NCBI GenBank assembly: GCA_038116745.1
Contig: JAYODW010000010.1
Coordinates: 1-64,000 of the forward strand
Origin: JAYODW01 sp038116745
GTDB lineage: Bacteria > Pseudomonadota > Gammaproteobacteria > Ga0077536
Direction of reading: 5' to 3'
Length of the DNA stretch: 64,000 nt
The notes under the pieces: model-generated
Told to the model about the DNA's origin: nothing
The model's database searches: none
The model's input: the letters and a program-made list of their open reading frames with translations, nothing else
Position numbers and translations under genes: made by a program
Shown here: positions 1-9,108 of the stretch, piece after piece
How the letters are laid out: each line of letters starts with the position of its first letter
Position numbering within the stretch: the stretch's first letter is position 1

Positions 1-1
1 A

Positions 2-55
2 CAGCAGGACGAGGCGGTCGAAGTGATGGCTAGCGCGCGGCGTAAGCACGTCTGA
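2..55 (+). CDS. possible C-terminal tail of an upstream gene (partial)
   Basis: The first codons in frame 2 read QQDEAVEVMASARRKHV and then a TGA stop. This could be the end of a gene that starts before the window. Only 17 residues are visible, so no family can be assigned, and chance reading is a real alternative. Confidence 0.25.
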   Translation, partial: QQDEAVEVMASARRKHV

Positions 56-403
56 GTTCGAGACTAGCAGGGAACGGTGACAGAGCTGTTGCGTTGCTTG
101 AGGACGCGGGGTCACCATTTTCGATCACAAACACACTTCCCCTGCCAATGGAGCGCGCCGATTTGCCTAGCGATGTTATTTTTTCCGCTTTCAACTTTCG
201 AGATGCTACTGGTCGTGCAGGAGGGCGAGCTGTCTTTCCCGAAGCAGGTTTTCGTCATGCCGGGTCCTGATGCCAATCGATAGAACAGCGGCCCCTCGCG
301 GCACGGTTTTCGGTCCTGTGCTTGTCTCGATCCTGCGACGGGTGCTGATTTACGAAGCGAATTTAAAAGTCGGTAATCCCGGGCGTGGCGCGAGAAAGAA
401 AAA
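56..403. other. gene-free stretch before the glycan operon
   Basis: Short reading frames on both strands here have no recognisable product and no convincing ribosome binding site. The stretch probably carries the promoter of the rightward glycan operon. I could not pick out a good -35/-10 pair. The only translation signal is the A-rich GAGAAAGAAAAA just before the GTG start at 404. Confidence 0.5.
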
Positions 404-1750
404 GTGACTAAGCCGTCCCTGGCAATTCGTGCGCTGAGCAAATGGGAAAGCGCTCACCCGGACTACCACAGAACGCTTCGGGGGCTGTTGTCTGTTGGCG
501 CTTTCGTGGTTGCCGCGAAATGCGTCGGAATGGCGAAAGAGATCGCTGTTGCTGCTCGCTATGGCGTTAGTGGGATCGTTGACGCCTATCTGCTCGCTCT
601 CACCGTATCGACGTGGGCACCATCGGTCATGATCTCTGTCGGGGCGGCTGTCCTGGTTCCGCGCCTGGCGCGTCTGCAGTCAGGGGCGCGCGCGCGCGCC
701 AAGTTCCTTGCGGAGCTCAACGCAACGGCAGTAATTCTCGGGACAGGACTGCTGATGCTGACAATTTTCGCTGCGCCCTGGCTCGTGCCCTGGCTGAGCA
801 GCGGCCTCAGTCCTGCCAGTCAGGCTGCAACCCTCACCATGGTGCTCCGAATGTCACCAATGGCCTTGCTAGTCATCGGAGCAGGGCTACTTGCGATCCG
901 TCTGCAGGCATCCGAACGACATAGCTATGCTCTTGCCGAAGCTGGCCCAGCTCTCGGGATCTTGTTACTCGTTCTACTGATGCCGCTTGGTTCCGGATGG
1001 CGGCCCCTGGTATGGGGGACTTTGCTGGGAGCGGTCTTGCAGATCGGATGGTCAGGTTTTACGGCCCGACGAGCAGATGGTCGCCTTGAAGGAATGTCGT
1101 TCGGTCTCTCGTCACCCGAGTGGCGCGGCGTTTACAGCGCGCTTGGCGTTATGACCGCGGGCTCTCTGATTGCCAGCCTTGTGACGCCTGTGGACCAGAT
1201 GTTCGCGGCCCGCCTGGGCGATGGGGCCGTTGCTATCCTGGGTTACGCTAATCGTCTTGTCGCGTTAGTTACGGGTCTCGGCGCGGTAACACTGGCGCGC
1301 GCGCTGCTGCCGGTTTTCTCCGGGGCGGCTGTTGCAGATCAAATATCGCGAGGATATCGGCAGGCCAAGCGCTGGACATGGATCAGTTTCGCCTGTGGGC
1401 TGGTTGCAATTGCTGTCGGTTGGCCGTCTGCTCCCTGGATCGTGGGAATCGTGTTCGAACGAGGGTCATTCGACGCCGGGAACACGAAGCAGGTCGTAGA
1501 GGTTTTGCGCGCCTTTTTGTTTCACCTGCCCTTCTACTTTGGGGGTGTCGTCCTTGTTCAGTGGATGCTCGCCCTGGGACTGTTCCGACGGCTGCTGTAC
1601 GTCGCAATGGCGGCTATCGTCGTCAAGGTCGTGCTGAACGCTGCGCTCGCCGGACCTTTTGGAATTGCGGGTATTGGCTGGTCGACAGGCGGAGCCTACG
1701 CAGTGTCTTTTTTGATGCAGCTGGCGTTGATACGCCCAGGGTCACGATGA
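404..1750 (+). CDS. MurJ/MviN-like lipid-linked oligosaccharide flippase
   Basis: This 448-residue polytopic membrane protein has about a dozen hydrophobic segments and the MOP-superfamily look of MurJ/Wzx flippases. An N-terminal segment with VAAKCVGMAKEIAVAARYG leads into VDAYLLAL, the usual opening of MviN-type proteins. Such proteins move undecaprenyl-linked sugars across the inner membrane. Because it heads an operon of methyltransferases and a glycosyltransferase, a surface-glycan role is likelier than peptidoglycan lipid II export. The start is a GTG with a weak A-rich leader. The TGA stop overlaps the next ATG (ATGA). The substrate is inferred. Confidence 0.8.
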   Translation: MTKPSLAIRALSKWESAHPDYHRTLRGLLSVGAFVVAAKCVGMAKEIAVAARYGVSGIVDAYLLALTVSTWAPSVMISVGAAVLVPRLARLQSGARARAKFLAELNATAVILGTGLLMLTIFAAPWLVPWLSSGLSPASQAATLTMVLRMSPMALLVIGAGLLAIRLQASERHSYALAEAGPALGILLLVLLMPLGSGWRPLVWGTLLGAVLQIGWSGFTARRADGRLEGMSFGLSSPEWRGVYSALGVMTAGSLIASLVTPVDQMFAARLGDGAVAILGYANRLVALVTGLGAVTLARALLPVFSGAAVADQISRGYRQAKRWTWISFACGLVAIAVGWPSAPWIVGIVFERGSFDAGNTKQVVEVLRAFLFHLPFYFGGVVLVQWMLALGLFRRLLYVAMAAIVVKVVLNAALAGPFGIAGIGWSTGGAYAVSFLMQLALIRPGSR

Positions 1751-2529
1751 AAAGCTGCCTGCGTTTCCTGCGAAACAGTCTGTCGGCGGACCCAAGTCGC
1801 AGGATCGTCGCCCTGCATACTTTTTCGAAGTGGTTGTTCGGAGACTACCGTCTGACCTGGTACCAGATCGCATGGTGGCAGGATGAGGATTTCAATGCCT
1901 ATCTTCGGAATTTCGGCGAAGAAGAAGGGTTCAACACGCATCGCAGGTGGATGCTGTGGCAGCTGCTGCGGCTCTCCAGTGATGTGCTTGGCGACACGGC
2001 AGAATGTGGTGTCTTTGAAGGCGCATCGTCCTGGCTCATATGCGCCTCGAACGCGCGCCACAAAGCGGCCCTCTGCACGCACCACCTCTTCGATTCATTT
2101 GAGGGGGTCAGTGCCCCGCGTGCAAACGATGGTGACCACTGGCAGAGAGGCGATCTCAGCGCAAACGAGGCTGCTGTCGCAAAGCGGCTGGCGCCGTTTG
2201 ACGGCGCGATTAGTTTTCACAAAGGATGGATACCTGACCGTTTTATCGATGTGCAGAATCTGCGCTTTGCTTTCGTGCATATCGACGTTGATCTATTCGA
2301 GCCCACCCGTGACAGCGTCGAGTTTTTTTACGAGCGTCTGAATCCGGGCGGGGTGCTGGTCTGCGATGACTATGGATTCACCTCCTGCCCCGGCGCGACG
2401 GAGGCAGTGGACGCGTTTCTCGCAGATAAGCCGGAGAAGATGCTGTCGCTTCCAGTGGGTGGCGGGTTCTTTATTAAAGGATCCAGGACGCCTATATCGT
2501 CAAAAGCTTTCGAAGGTTTCGGCCCATGA
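1747..2529 (+). CDS. TylF/MycF-type O-methyltransferase
   Basis: The product is 260 residues long. It carries the SAM-binding motif AECGVFEGAS near residues 85-94, the metal-binding stretch VHIDVDLFEPT at 177-187 and DDYG at 207-210, as in macrocin O-methyltransferase relatives that methylate sugar hydroxyls with Mg2+. The frame stays open upstream inside the flippase gene, but I chose the ATG at 1747 because it forms an ATGA overlap with the flippase stop and gives the normal family length. It probably decorates a sugar of the glycan assembled by this operon. The exact substrate is unknown. Confidence 0.82.
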   Translation: MKSCLRFLRNSLSADPSRRIVALHTFSKWLFGDYRLTWYQIAWWQDEDFNAYLRNFGEEEGFNTHRRWMLWQLLRLSSDVLGDTAECGVFEGASSWLICASNARHKAALCTHHLFDSFEGVSAPRANDGDHWQRGDLSANEAAVAKRLAPFDGAISFHKGWIPDRFIDVQNLRFAFVHIDVDLFEPTRDSVEFFYERLNPGGVLVCDDYGFTSCPGATEAVDAFLADKPEKMLSLPVGGGFFIKGSRTPISSKAFEGFGP

Positions 2530-3293
2530 AGCCCAAATTGCGGGCGGCAGAAAGTCGATTTGGTCGCTGTTACAGGGTTCTTTACGAAAGTATTTGCGGT
2601 CGCCATCCCAATCTGCGCCCCTGGCATTCCCAATGGCTGGGTACTCGAAAGCTTTATGCGTTTCTGCGCTTGCAACTGCCGGTGATCGCCGGCGGCTCAG
2701 AACGCACCATCCTTGATGCAGGATGTGGTGACAAGCCTTACCAGGCGTGGTTCGGCGCAGTGCGCGAGTACGTCGGTCTCGACATTTACCCGGGTTCTGC
2801 GGTCGATTTTGTCATCGGTCCTGACGACCAATGGCCATTCGAAGATGAAAGATTCGATGTGGTTTTCTGCGCTCAGGTGCTCGAGCATGCAGCTGATCCA
2901 CGCCATACGGTCTCTGAAATTCGACGCACGCTCAAGAGCGATGGTCGGGTGGTAGTGAGCGTTCCGTTTCTATACAACGAACATGGAGCGCCACTGGATT
3001 TCACGCGCTTCACGACGCACGGATTGCGGCGGTTGTTCGCAGGCTGGGAATTCGAGTTAGTCGAGATTCAGGGTGGAATAGGGTCAACGATGGCGATTCT
3101 GTTTCTGAATTGGTGGGATCAGGCGCTCACCCGGACGTTTTCACGCCGAGTTCTCAAAGCGTTGCTGATGCCAGTTACGATTGTGTTGTCATTCACTCTC
3201 AATCTGCTGGCTGTATGCCTGGACCAGATCGATGGCACCCAGTCGTTCTACAGCAATGTCGTCATGGTTCTGAGGAAGGCTCAGCCGCGATGA
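2526..3293 (+). CDS. class I SAM-dependent methyltransferase
   Basis: This 255-residue protein has the class I motif TILDAGCGDKPY (residues 61-72), the acidic strand-2 end VGLDIY, and the post-motif DVVFCAQVLEHAADP typical of Methyltransf_11 proteins. A hydrophobic stretch near residues 205-230 may associate it with the membrane. It overlaps both neighbours by ATGA, so translation is probably coupled. It is the second of four methyltransferases in the operon. Its target is unknown, probably a sugar or lipid carrier intermediate. Confidence 0.78.
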   Translation: MKPKLRAAESRFGRCYRVLYESICGRHPNLRPWHSQWLGTRKLYAFLRLQLPVIAGGSERTILDAGCGDKPYQAWFGAVREYVGLDIYPGSAVDFVIGPDDQWPFEDERFDVVFCAQVLEHAADPRHTVSEIRRTLKSDGRVVVSVPFLYNEHGAPLDFTRFTTHGLRRLFAGWEFELVEIQGGIGSTMAILFLNWWDQALTRTFSRRVLKALLMPVTIVLSFTLNLLAVCLDQIDGTQSFYSNVVMVLRKAQPR

Positions 3294-3973
3294 ACCAGGA
3301 CAAAATCTGGAACGCTTTTCAGAACGATCCGCAGCTTTTGCGGAGGTTTGAGGCCAAACCGCGCTTGCTAAGCCTGATCGCGCGGATTCATCCCGGCCAG
3401 GCTATTTTGAATATCGGAGTTGGTGACGGGAGTTTTGAGGCCATGGCGCAAGCTCGAGGGCTCGATATTTCGAGTCTAGACCCCAGCGCTCAAAGTATCG
3501 AAAGGCTGCGTGAGCAGTATGGCCTGGGCTTGAAAGCGCAGATCGGTCGCGCCGACAAGCTACCGTTTCCCGAAAGCGCTTTTGATGTCGTGGTTATGAG
3601 TGAAGTCATCGAGCACCTCGATGATGCGGCAGTTGCGGGAACGTTGAAAGAACTGGAGCGCGTGCTCAAACCTGAGGGTTGCCTGATCGGCACGGTCCCT
3701 GCTGACGAAGATCTTTTGGAGGGCCAAGTGGTCTGCCCGCACTGTGGCACTCAGTCCCACCGCTGGGGACATCTACAGTCTTTCAGCCGCGGCCGATTGA
3801 ACGCGATTCTCTCAACGTCGTTTGCTCAGGTGGCGATTTCGCGCCACTACTTTGCCGATGTCGCGCGGCTGAACTGGAAAGGCAGGACTTTTAGGGTGAT
3901 GAAACGGATGCTTCTGCGGCTCGGCGTCAGAGGGACCGGCGAAACGTTTGTCTTCGAGGCACGCAGAACTTGA
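3290..3973 (+). CDS. class I SAM-dependent methyltransferase with Cys pair
   Basis: I place the start at the ATG overlapping the previous stop (ATGA), which gives 227 residues. A longer upstream frame exists inside the preceding gene and is not credible. Motif I reads LNIGVGDGSFE at residues 40-50, followed by FDVVVMSEVIEHLDD. The later CPHCG (149-153) with a nearby His is a common feature of glycan-cluster methyltransferases that also use this fold. It is the third methyltransferase of the operon. The stop overlaps the TTG start of the next gene. The substrate is unknown. Confidence 0.75.
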   Translation: MNQDKIWNAFQNDPQLLRRFEAKPRLLSLIARIHPGQAILNIGVGDGSFEAMAQARGLDISSLDPSAQSIERLREQYGLGLKAQIGRADKLPFPESAFDVVVMSEVIEHLDDAAVAGTLKELERVLKPEGCLIGTVPADEDLLEGQVVCPHCGTQSHRWGHLQSFSRGRLNAILSTSFAQVAISRHYFADVARLNWKGRTFRVMKRMLLRLGVRGTGETFVFEARRT

Positions 3974-5112
3974 AAATCACGATCCTTGTCCCCTCACTCG
4001 AAGGCGGGGGGGCGGAGAGGGTGGTCTCGCTGCTTGCCGGCGCGTGGGCGGGGATGGGTCACGAGGTCTGTATCGTTACCCTGGTATCTGACGCTAGCGA
4101 TGCATATGACGTCTCATTCAACGTCAAGCGAGCTGTTATCGGGTACGCGCAAGACTCGAACTCAACTGTGGGCGGAATGATCGCCAATTGCAAACGTGTT
4201 CGCGCGTTGCGGCGCCTTCTGGTGGCCGCAAAGCCAGATGTAGTAATCGGCATGATGTCCTCGTCCAGCATCCTGGCGCGGCTGGCGACAGCCGGGACTG
4301 GTGCCCCGACGATTGCGTGCGAGCGCATCTACCCACCGACGCTGTCGATTGGTTGGTGGTGGAGGGTATTGCGTCGATTGTTGTACCCACGAACTCACTT
4401 GGTGATCGCGCAGACCCACAAAGGCGCTCAGTGGCTGGCTGAACATTGTCCCGGCAGTCGCGTTGCGGTATTAGCGAACCCGATTCTGTGGCCGTTGCCT
4501 GGAACCGGCAAGCACGGACACAGAGTGGAGCAGGTCAAAGAAGGGCGTCGCATCATTCTTGCAGCCGGCCGTCTTGACCGCCAAAAGGGATTCGACCTGC
4601 TAATCGGTGCATTCTCGAAAATCGCCAGTCAGTATGACGCCTGGGATCTGGTCATTCTTGGAGAGGGGCCTGATCGAGAGGTGTTGGAAGCCCAGGTTAG
4701 CGCAGCAGGTCTCGTGTGCCGCGTCAGGCTTCCTGGCTTCGCAAGTAATATCAGGGACTGGTACCAGCAGGCCGGTCTTTTCGTGCTCAGCTCGCGCTTT
4801 GAAGGCTTCCCTAATGTTCTGGCTGAGGCAATGGCGCACGCCTGCCCCTCGATAAGCTTTGACTGTGATACCGGACCTGGCGAGCTCATCGAAAGCGGTG
4901 TCAACGGAGTCCTCGTGGACCCGGAGACGGGCGCAGAGGGGTTGGCCCTGGCCATGGAAGAGCTTCTGGACGATGCACCACTCCGATTGCGGTTGGGGGC
5001 GGCCGCGCAGGAGGTCCGTGAACGTTTTGCGTTACCGCTGATTGCCCGACAGTGGGAGCAGACGCTCATTGAAGTTTGTCAATCGCGCCAGAAATTCCAA
5101 GTTCGAAATTAA
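3970..5112 (+). CDS. family 4 glycosyltransferase (GT-B fold)
   Basis: This 380-residue retaining glycosyltransferase has the N-terminal glycine-rich loop LEGGGAERVV (about residues 10-19), the C-terminal donor site RLDRQKGFDLLI, and the EX7E-type motif FEGFPNVLAEAM. GT4 enzymes transfer a sugar from a nucleotide donor onto a lipid-linked acceptor at the cytoplasmic face of the inner membrane. The start is TTG, overlapping the previous TGA as TTGA, which continues the chain of coupled genes. It is the only obvious glycosyltransferase in this operon, so other sugars must be added by enzymes encoded elsewhere. Confidence 0.85.
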   Translation: MKITILVPSLEGGGAERVVSLLAGAWAGMGHEVCIVTLVSDASDAYDVSFNVKRAVIGYAQDSNSTVGGMIANCKRVRALRRLLVAAKPDVVIGMMSSSSILARLATAGTGAPTIACERIYPPTLSIGWWWRVLRRLLYPRTHLVIAQTHKGAQWLAEHCPGSRVAVLANPILWPLPGTGKHGHRVEQVKEGRRIILAAGRLDRQKGFDLLIGAFSKIASQYDAWDLVILGEGPDREVLEAQVSAAGLVCRVRLPGFASNIRDWYQQAGLFVLSSRFEGFPNVLAEAMAHACPSISFDCDTGPGELIESGVNGVLVDPETGAEGLALAMEELLDDAPLRLRLGAAAQEVRERFALPLIARQWEQTLIEVCQSRQKFQVRN

Positions 5113-5114
5113 AG

Positions 5115-6008
5115 ATGGTTAATGCCAAGGGAGCCGAGGGCTCAGTGGATTCCTCGCAGCCTCTGCAGGAAATCAGTGCAGGAGATCGTTTCGCCTTCGG
5201 AGAGAACTGGTCGCGTTTTCTTGGAGTTCTTGATGAAAACCGCGTCCGGCAGGCAGAGCAATCGCTGTGCGAGCTGTTGCAGATCTCCAGTCTGGCCGGA
5301 ATACGATTCCTAGATGTTGGCTCGGGCAGCGGGCTGTTCAGCTTGGCAGCGCGCCGGCTGGGTGCCCATGTTCATTCGTTCGATTATGACCAACAGTCGG
5401 TTGCCTGCACACTCGAACTGCGTCACCGCTACTTCGATAACGATCCGGATTGGACGGTCGATCACGCTTCTGTGCTGGATCCCGTCTACCTCGAGGGTCT
5501 CGGTCAGTTCGACGTCGTTTACTCGTGGGGCGTATTGCATCACACCGGAGAGATGTGGCGTGCCTTGGAGAATATCGTCCCGCTTATCGGTCCGACTGGA
5601 CGCCTACTGTTAGCGATTTACAACGATCAGGGCGGAGCCAGCCATCGTTGGCGGAGGTTCAAGCAGTTCTACAACACACTGCCTGTGAGGCTGAGGCCTC
5701 TCTACGCTCTCCTGATCATGTTCCCCCGGGAAATGCTCTTTTTCATAGTGCAGCTGGTGCGTGGGACACCGATGAACTACGTGCGCCAGGTCCGGAATTA
5801 CGCAGAGTTCAGCCAGCGCGGGATGAGTTACTGGCACGACCTCATCGACTGGATTGGCGGTTACCCGTTCGAAGTTGCGAAGCCCGAGCAGGTGTTTGAT
5901 TTCCTGCGAGACCGCGGGTTTGAACTACGCAGACTTTCTACCTGCGCGGGTGGAATCGGATGTAACGAGTATGTGTTCGAACGGCGAGTCACACAGCTGG
6001 GACGATGA
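5115..6008 (+). CDS. class I SAM-dependent methyltransferase
   Basis: Motif I is IRFLDVGSGSGLFS, followed by VHSFDYD and DVVYSWGVLHHTGEMW, so this is a class I methyltransferase of about 297 residues. The start is uncertain. The ATG at 5115 lies 2 bp after the glycosyltransferase stop. An in-frame TTG at 5076 would overlap that gene and add 13 residues. The long C-terminal half with aromatic-rich segments resembles methyltransferases of glycan and lipid clusters. It ends the operon. Confidence 0.75.
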   Translation: MVNAKGAEGSVDSSQPLQEISAGDRFAFGENWSRFLGVLDENRVRQAEQSLCELLQISSLAGIRFLDVGSGSGLFSLAARRLGAHVHSFDYDQQSVACTLELRHRYFDNDPDWTVDHASVLDPVYLEGLGQFDVVYSWGVLHHTGEMWRALENIVPLIGPTGRLLLAIYNDQGGASHRWRRFKQFYNTLPVRLRPLYALLIMFPREMLFFIVQLVRGTPMNYVRQVRNYAEFSQRGMSYWHDLIDWIGGYPFEVAKPEQVFDFLRDRGFELRRLSTCAGGIGCNEYVFERRVTQLGR

Positions 6009-6214
6009 CTTTGTAAAGAAGTTAGCGGCTCGTATCTTCTGCGGAAAAGATTACCCGACCTTTGACGGGCAGTAAGGCGCCAGGTTCAGGAAGTGTTTTT
6101 ACCGCCAGGAATCATCCGCACTTGGCTGGCGTATCGCCGTCGTCGTCTTCGAAATCGTCCGCGCAGGGGGCAACTCAGTTTAGGATCGCCCGGAATTTTG
6201 AGAGGAGAACCAGC

Positions 6215-6634
6215 ATGCCGCATCGTCTATCTATTTCCCTATGCCTGCTTTGCTGTGTGATGGTGTCGTTCGTTGCCAGCGCCGAGACCTTGAATGAAGC
6301 ACGCGTCCGCGCGTATTACCAGGCCTGGTCCTCGGGCGATGTCGACCAGGTCATGCCCTACTTCGCGTCAACGATCGTGTACGAGGACGTGGCGACCGGT
6401 GAGCGCGCTGCCGGCACCGCGGAGGTGCGGGCGTTTGCGGCGAAGTTTCTGAGTAGCACCCCGGGTGTCCAGGTCGAGCCAGGCAGCGTGCTGGTCGGCC
6501 CGACCAGTGCAGCCGTCGAGTGGACCATGAGCGCCGGCGAAGGTGAGGCCGCCTGGAGTGTGCGCGGCGTGGCTATCATCGACCATGCCGACGGACTGAT
6601 CACCCGGGCGACCGATTACTGGAATGCGGAGTAG
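6215..6634 (+). CDS. secreted SnoaL/NTF2-like protein
   Basis: I chose the ATG at 6215 because AGAGGAGAA sits just upstream and the result is a clean signal peptide (hydrophobic LSISLCLLCCVMVSFVASA, cleavage about residue 23). The mature part, about 115 residues, has the NTF2/SnoaL pattern: LNEARVRAYYQAWSSGDVD, then MPYFASTIVYED, then a final beta-rich stretch ending in TDYWNAE. Such folds can bind small ligands or act as isomerases, and no catalytic residue can be assigned. It is probably periplasmic and monocistronic. Confidence 0.65.
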   Translation: MPHRLSISLCLLCCVMVSFVASAETLNEARVRAYYQAWSSGDVDQVMPYFASTIVYEDVATGERAAGTAEVRAFAAKFLSSTPGVQVEPGSVLVGPTSAAVEWTMSAGEGEAAWSVRGVAIIDHADGLITRATDYWNAE

Positions 6635-6894
6635 AGCGTCGCGTGGATTCTCGTTCCCTGTCCGCCGGACTCGTTACTGTGTGACGTCAGAGCAGCACTG
6701 TCGCCTGAAGGGCTTTAGCCCGTGTCGTGCACCGGGCTTCCAATGCCCCGACGCCATTTGCCGGCTGCGTTGAAAATATCGCGAGCGCTGGCGGTTGTTT
6801 TTCCCGGCGGCTGCGGCTTTGGCAACCCCGAAGCCGGACCAGCGCGTCTCAGCCAGAACATACATCACCTGACCCAAACATCCGGAGGCAGACC

Positions 6895-7875
6895 ATGGGC
6901 ATGCTCATCGACGGACAATGGCACGCGGACCCGGCGGATATCCCGTCCCGGCGCGGCCGATTCGTGCGACAGGATGCCGCTTTCCGCAGCTGGGTAACAC
7001 CCGACGGAGAGCCCGGCCCCTCCGGCGAAGGCGGCTTCCCTGCGGCGCGTGGCCGCTACCACCTCTATGTGTCGCTGGCCTGCCCCTGGGCGCATCGCAC
7101 GCTCATCCTGCGGCGTCTGAAGGGCCTGGAGGACGCGATCTCGGTTTCCAGCGTGAACGCGTTCATGGGCTCAGATGGCTGGACGTTTGAACCGGGTCCC
7201 GGCGTCGTGCCGGACACGATTAACGGCGTGCGCTGTATGCATGAGATTTACACCCTTGCCGATCCCGGCTTCTCGGGGCGCGTGACGGTGCCGGTGCTGT
7301 GGGACAAGGAGCGTGGCACCATCGTTTCAAACGAGTCGTCAGAGATCCTGCGCATGTTCAACAGTGCCTTCGACGGCAGCGGTGCGCTTCCCGGCGACTA
7401 CTACCCCGAAGCGCTGCGTGCGGAGATCGATGCGCTCAATGCGGATATCTATCCTCACATCAACAACGGTGTTTACCGGGCTGGTTTCGCGACCACTCAG
7501 GAAGCGTACGAAGAAGCCGTGCAGCAGCTGTTTGATGCGCTCGACAGGTTGGAACAACGACTGGAGACGCGTCGCTACCTGACCGGTAGCACCCTGACCG
7601 AGGCGGACTGGCGGCTGTTTCCCACGCTGGTGCGCTTTGACCCGGTGTATGTCACACACTTCAAGTGCAACATCCGACGTCTACGGGACTATCCGAACCT
7701 ATGGGGATACGTCAGAGATCTTTACCAGCATCCCGGCATCGCGGACACGGTCGATGTTGACCACGCCAAAGCGCACTATTTCCGCAGTCATGCCATCAAC
7801 CCCAGCGGCATCGTGCCGCTGGGGCCGGCCATCGACTACGCGACAGCCCACGGCAGGGAGCGGCTCGGCGGGTGA
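6895..7875 (+). CDS. yqjG: glutathionyl-hydroquinone reductase (Xi-class GST)
   Basis: The 326-residue product has the hallmark SLACPWAHRT, with the catalytic cysteine at position 63, and the family-typical VNAFMGSDGWTF and DADIYPHINNGVYR-like stretches. These enzymes reduce glutathionyl-hydroquinones back to free hydroquinones in the cytoplasm, repairing conjugates formed by quinones. The start at 6895 follows CCGGAGGCAG. An upstream extension in the same frame lacks support and would exceed the usual length of about 328 residues. The several aromatic-ring oxygenases in the window fit a need for quinone detoxification. Confidence 0.88.
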   Translation: MGMLIDGQWHADPADIPSRRGRFVRQDAAFRSWVTPDGEPGPSGEGGFPAARGRYHLYVSLACPWAHRTLILRRLKGLEDAISVSSVNAFMGSDGWTFEPGPGVVPDTINGVRCMHEIYTLADPGFSGRVTVPVLWDKERGTIVSNESSEILRMFNSAFDGSGALPGDYYPEALRAEIDALNADIYPHINNGVYRAGFATTQEAYEEAVQQLFDALDRLEQRLETRRYLTGSTLTEADWRLFPTLVRFDPVYVTHFKCNIRRLRDYPNLWGYVRDLYQHPGIADTVDVDHAKAHYFRSHAINPSGIVPLGPAIDYATAHGRERLGG

Positions 7876-7903
7876 GTCCGGCCGCATCCGTTTGAACTGA
7901 AGC

Positions 7904-8833
7904 TTAGAACGCGATCCCGAGCGAGGCGCCCGCCGTCCAGGTGTCGTTGTCGGGATCCGTATTCAGATTGAGCGTGTTACCAGGCAGCGCTGCGACTGCC
8001 GCAGCCTGGGCGTCGCTGTACTTCGGATCCGTCAGGTTTGCCGCCAGGTGGTAGCGCGCGTCCAGACCCAGGGTGATCCCCGGAAAGACTTCGTAGTCCA
8101 CACCGGCTGCAAACTGTACGCCTACATCAAGGTAGTTGGTGCTGTCTGACGGCGGCGAAATCACGTTGATGTCAAAGCCTGCCGGGATAATCCATGGGCG
8201 CAGCTTTGCACCTTCCCGGAACTTGAGTTTGGGTGAGGCGCTGACCGTCAGCATGGTCATTTCCTCGCGTCCCACCAGGGTTGTGCAGGTGGCCGCAGCG
8301 TAGCCCAGCGCGAGGCAGCCGACAGCTGGCCCGGTCATCAGCGTCTCCTGATCGCCGAGATTGCGGAATTCAAGCCCCAGTTCGGCCAGCAGCCAGGTGC
8401 CTGGCAGCAGTCCCAGGGTGTCGCGCGACAGCAGAAAATCGAAGCCCGCCCCGAAATACCAGCCGGTGTCGTCCGTGTTGCGGGAATCTGCGCCGAGAAG
8501 ACCGTGCAGGTCGGTGAAAGCCTGGTCTGCGCGGTTTTCCATCAGGCCGGTAGCGCCGCCGCGGAAGAAAACCCGGTTGCCGGCAATTTTGGCTGCGGGT
8601 GCGCGGGTCTCGATGACCGCCACTTTTGATTCGATTGCAGCAACCTGTTGCTGCTGTTTCGGCTCCTGCGCCGCCAGTCTGGCCAGCTCAGCGCGCAATG
8701 CGGCCATTTCCTTTTCCATCGCCTCAAGCCGTTGCTGGAGCGCGGTGACATCAACGTCAGCCTGACACGCCGATGCAGCGAACAGTGCAAGCACGAGCGC
8801 CAGCCCGCGGGATCGGAATTCTTTTATTTTCAT
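7904..8833 (-). CDS. outer-membrane-type protein with coiled coil
   Basis: A signal peptide (LALVLALFAASACQA) is followed by a heptad-rich coiled coil at about residues 28-75 (LQQRLEAMEKEMAALRAEL). The rest is a beta-rich region of alternating aromatic and glycine residues that ends in SLGIAF. A terminal Phe is the usual outer-membrane assembly signal, so I infer a small beta barrel with a periplasmic trimerising or peptidoglycan-facing coil. A Cys at the signal peptide end is a weak lipobox alternative. It is 309 residues long, of unknown function, and probably transcribed alone. Confidence 0.6.
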   Translation of the reverse strand: MKIKEFRSRGLALVLALFAASACQADVDVTALQQRLEAMEKEMAALRAELARLAAQEPKQQQQVAAIESKVAVIETRAPAAKIAGNRVFFRGGATGLMENRADQAFTDLHGLLGADSRNTDDTGWYFGAGFDFLLSRDTLGLLPGTWLLAELGLEFRNLGDQETLMTGPAVGCLALGYAAATCTTLVGREEMTMLTVSASPKLKFREGAKLRPWIIPAGFDINVISPPSDSTNYLDVGVQFAAGVDYEVFPGITLGLDARYHLAANLTDPKYSDAQAAAVAALPGNTLNLNTDPDNDTWTAGASLGIAF

Positions 8834-9108
8834 GAAGGTTTACCTCTGCTTACAGGGTCGCGGTTCTGTCAGTTATTTCCCGCGAGTGCATTCCCTGTAG
8901 CAGCGGTATCAGGTCCGGCTGGGCGCCAGCGGCGAACCTTGTAACTTGAGAGAAACTGTCGCCCTTGGCGCGACTTGAAGATTTCAACGGACGTTCAGCT
9001 CCCTTCGGCGGCAGGCTGAACGGTGTCCTCACGATATCAGGTAGAAGCGTTCAGCGCGCTCCGACTTTCATCCAATATCCCATGATGTCCGAGTGCCGGG
9101 TCATTCGC

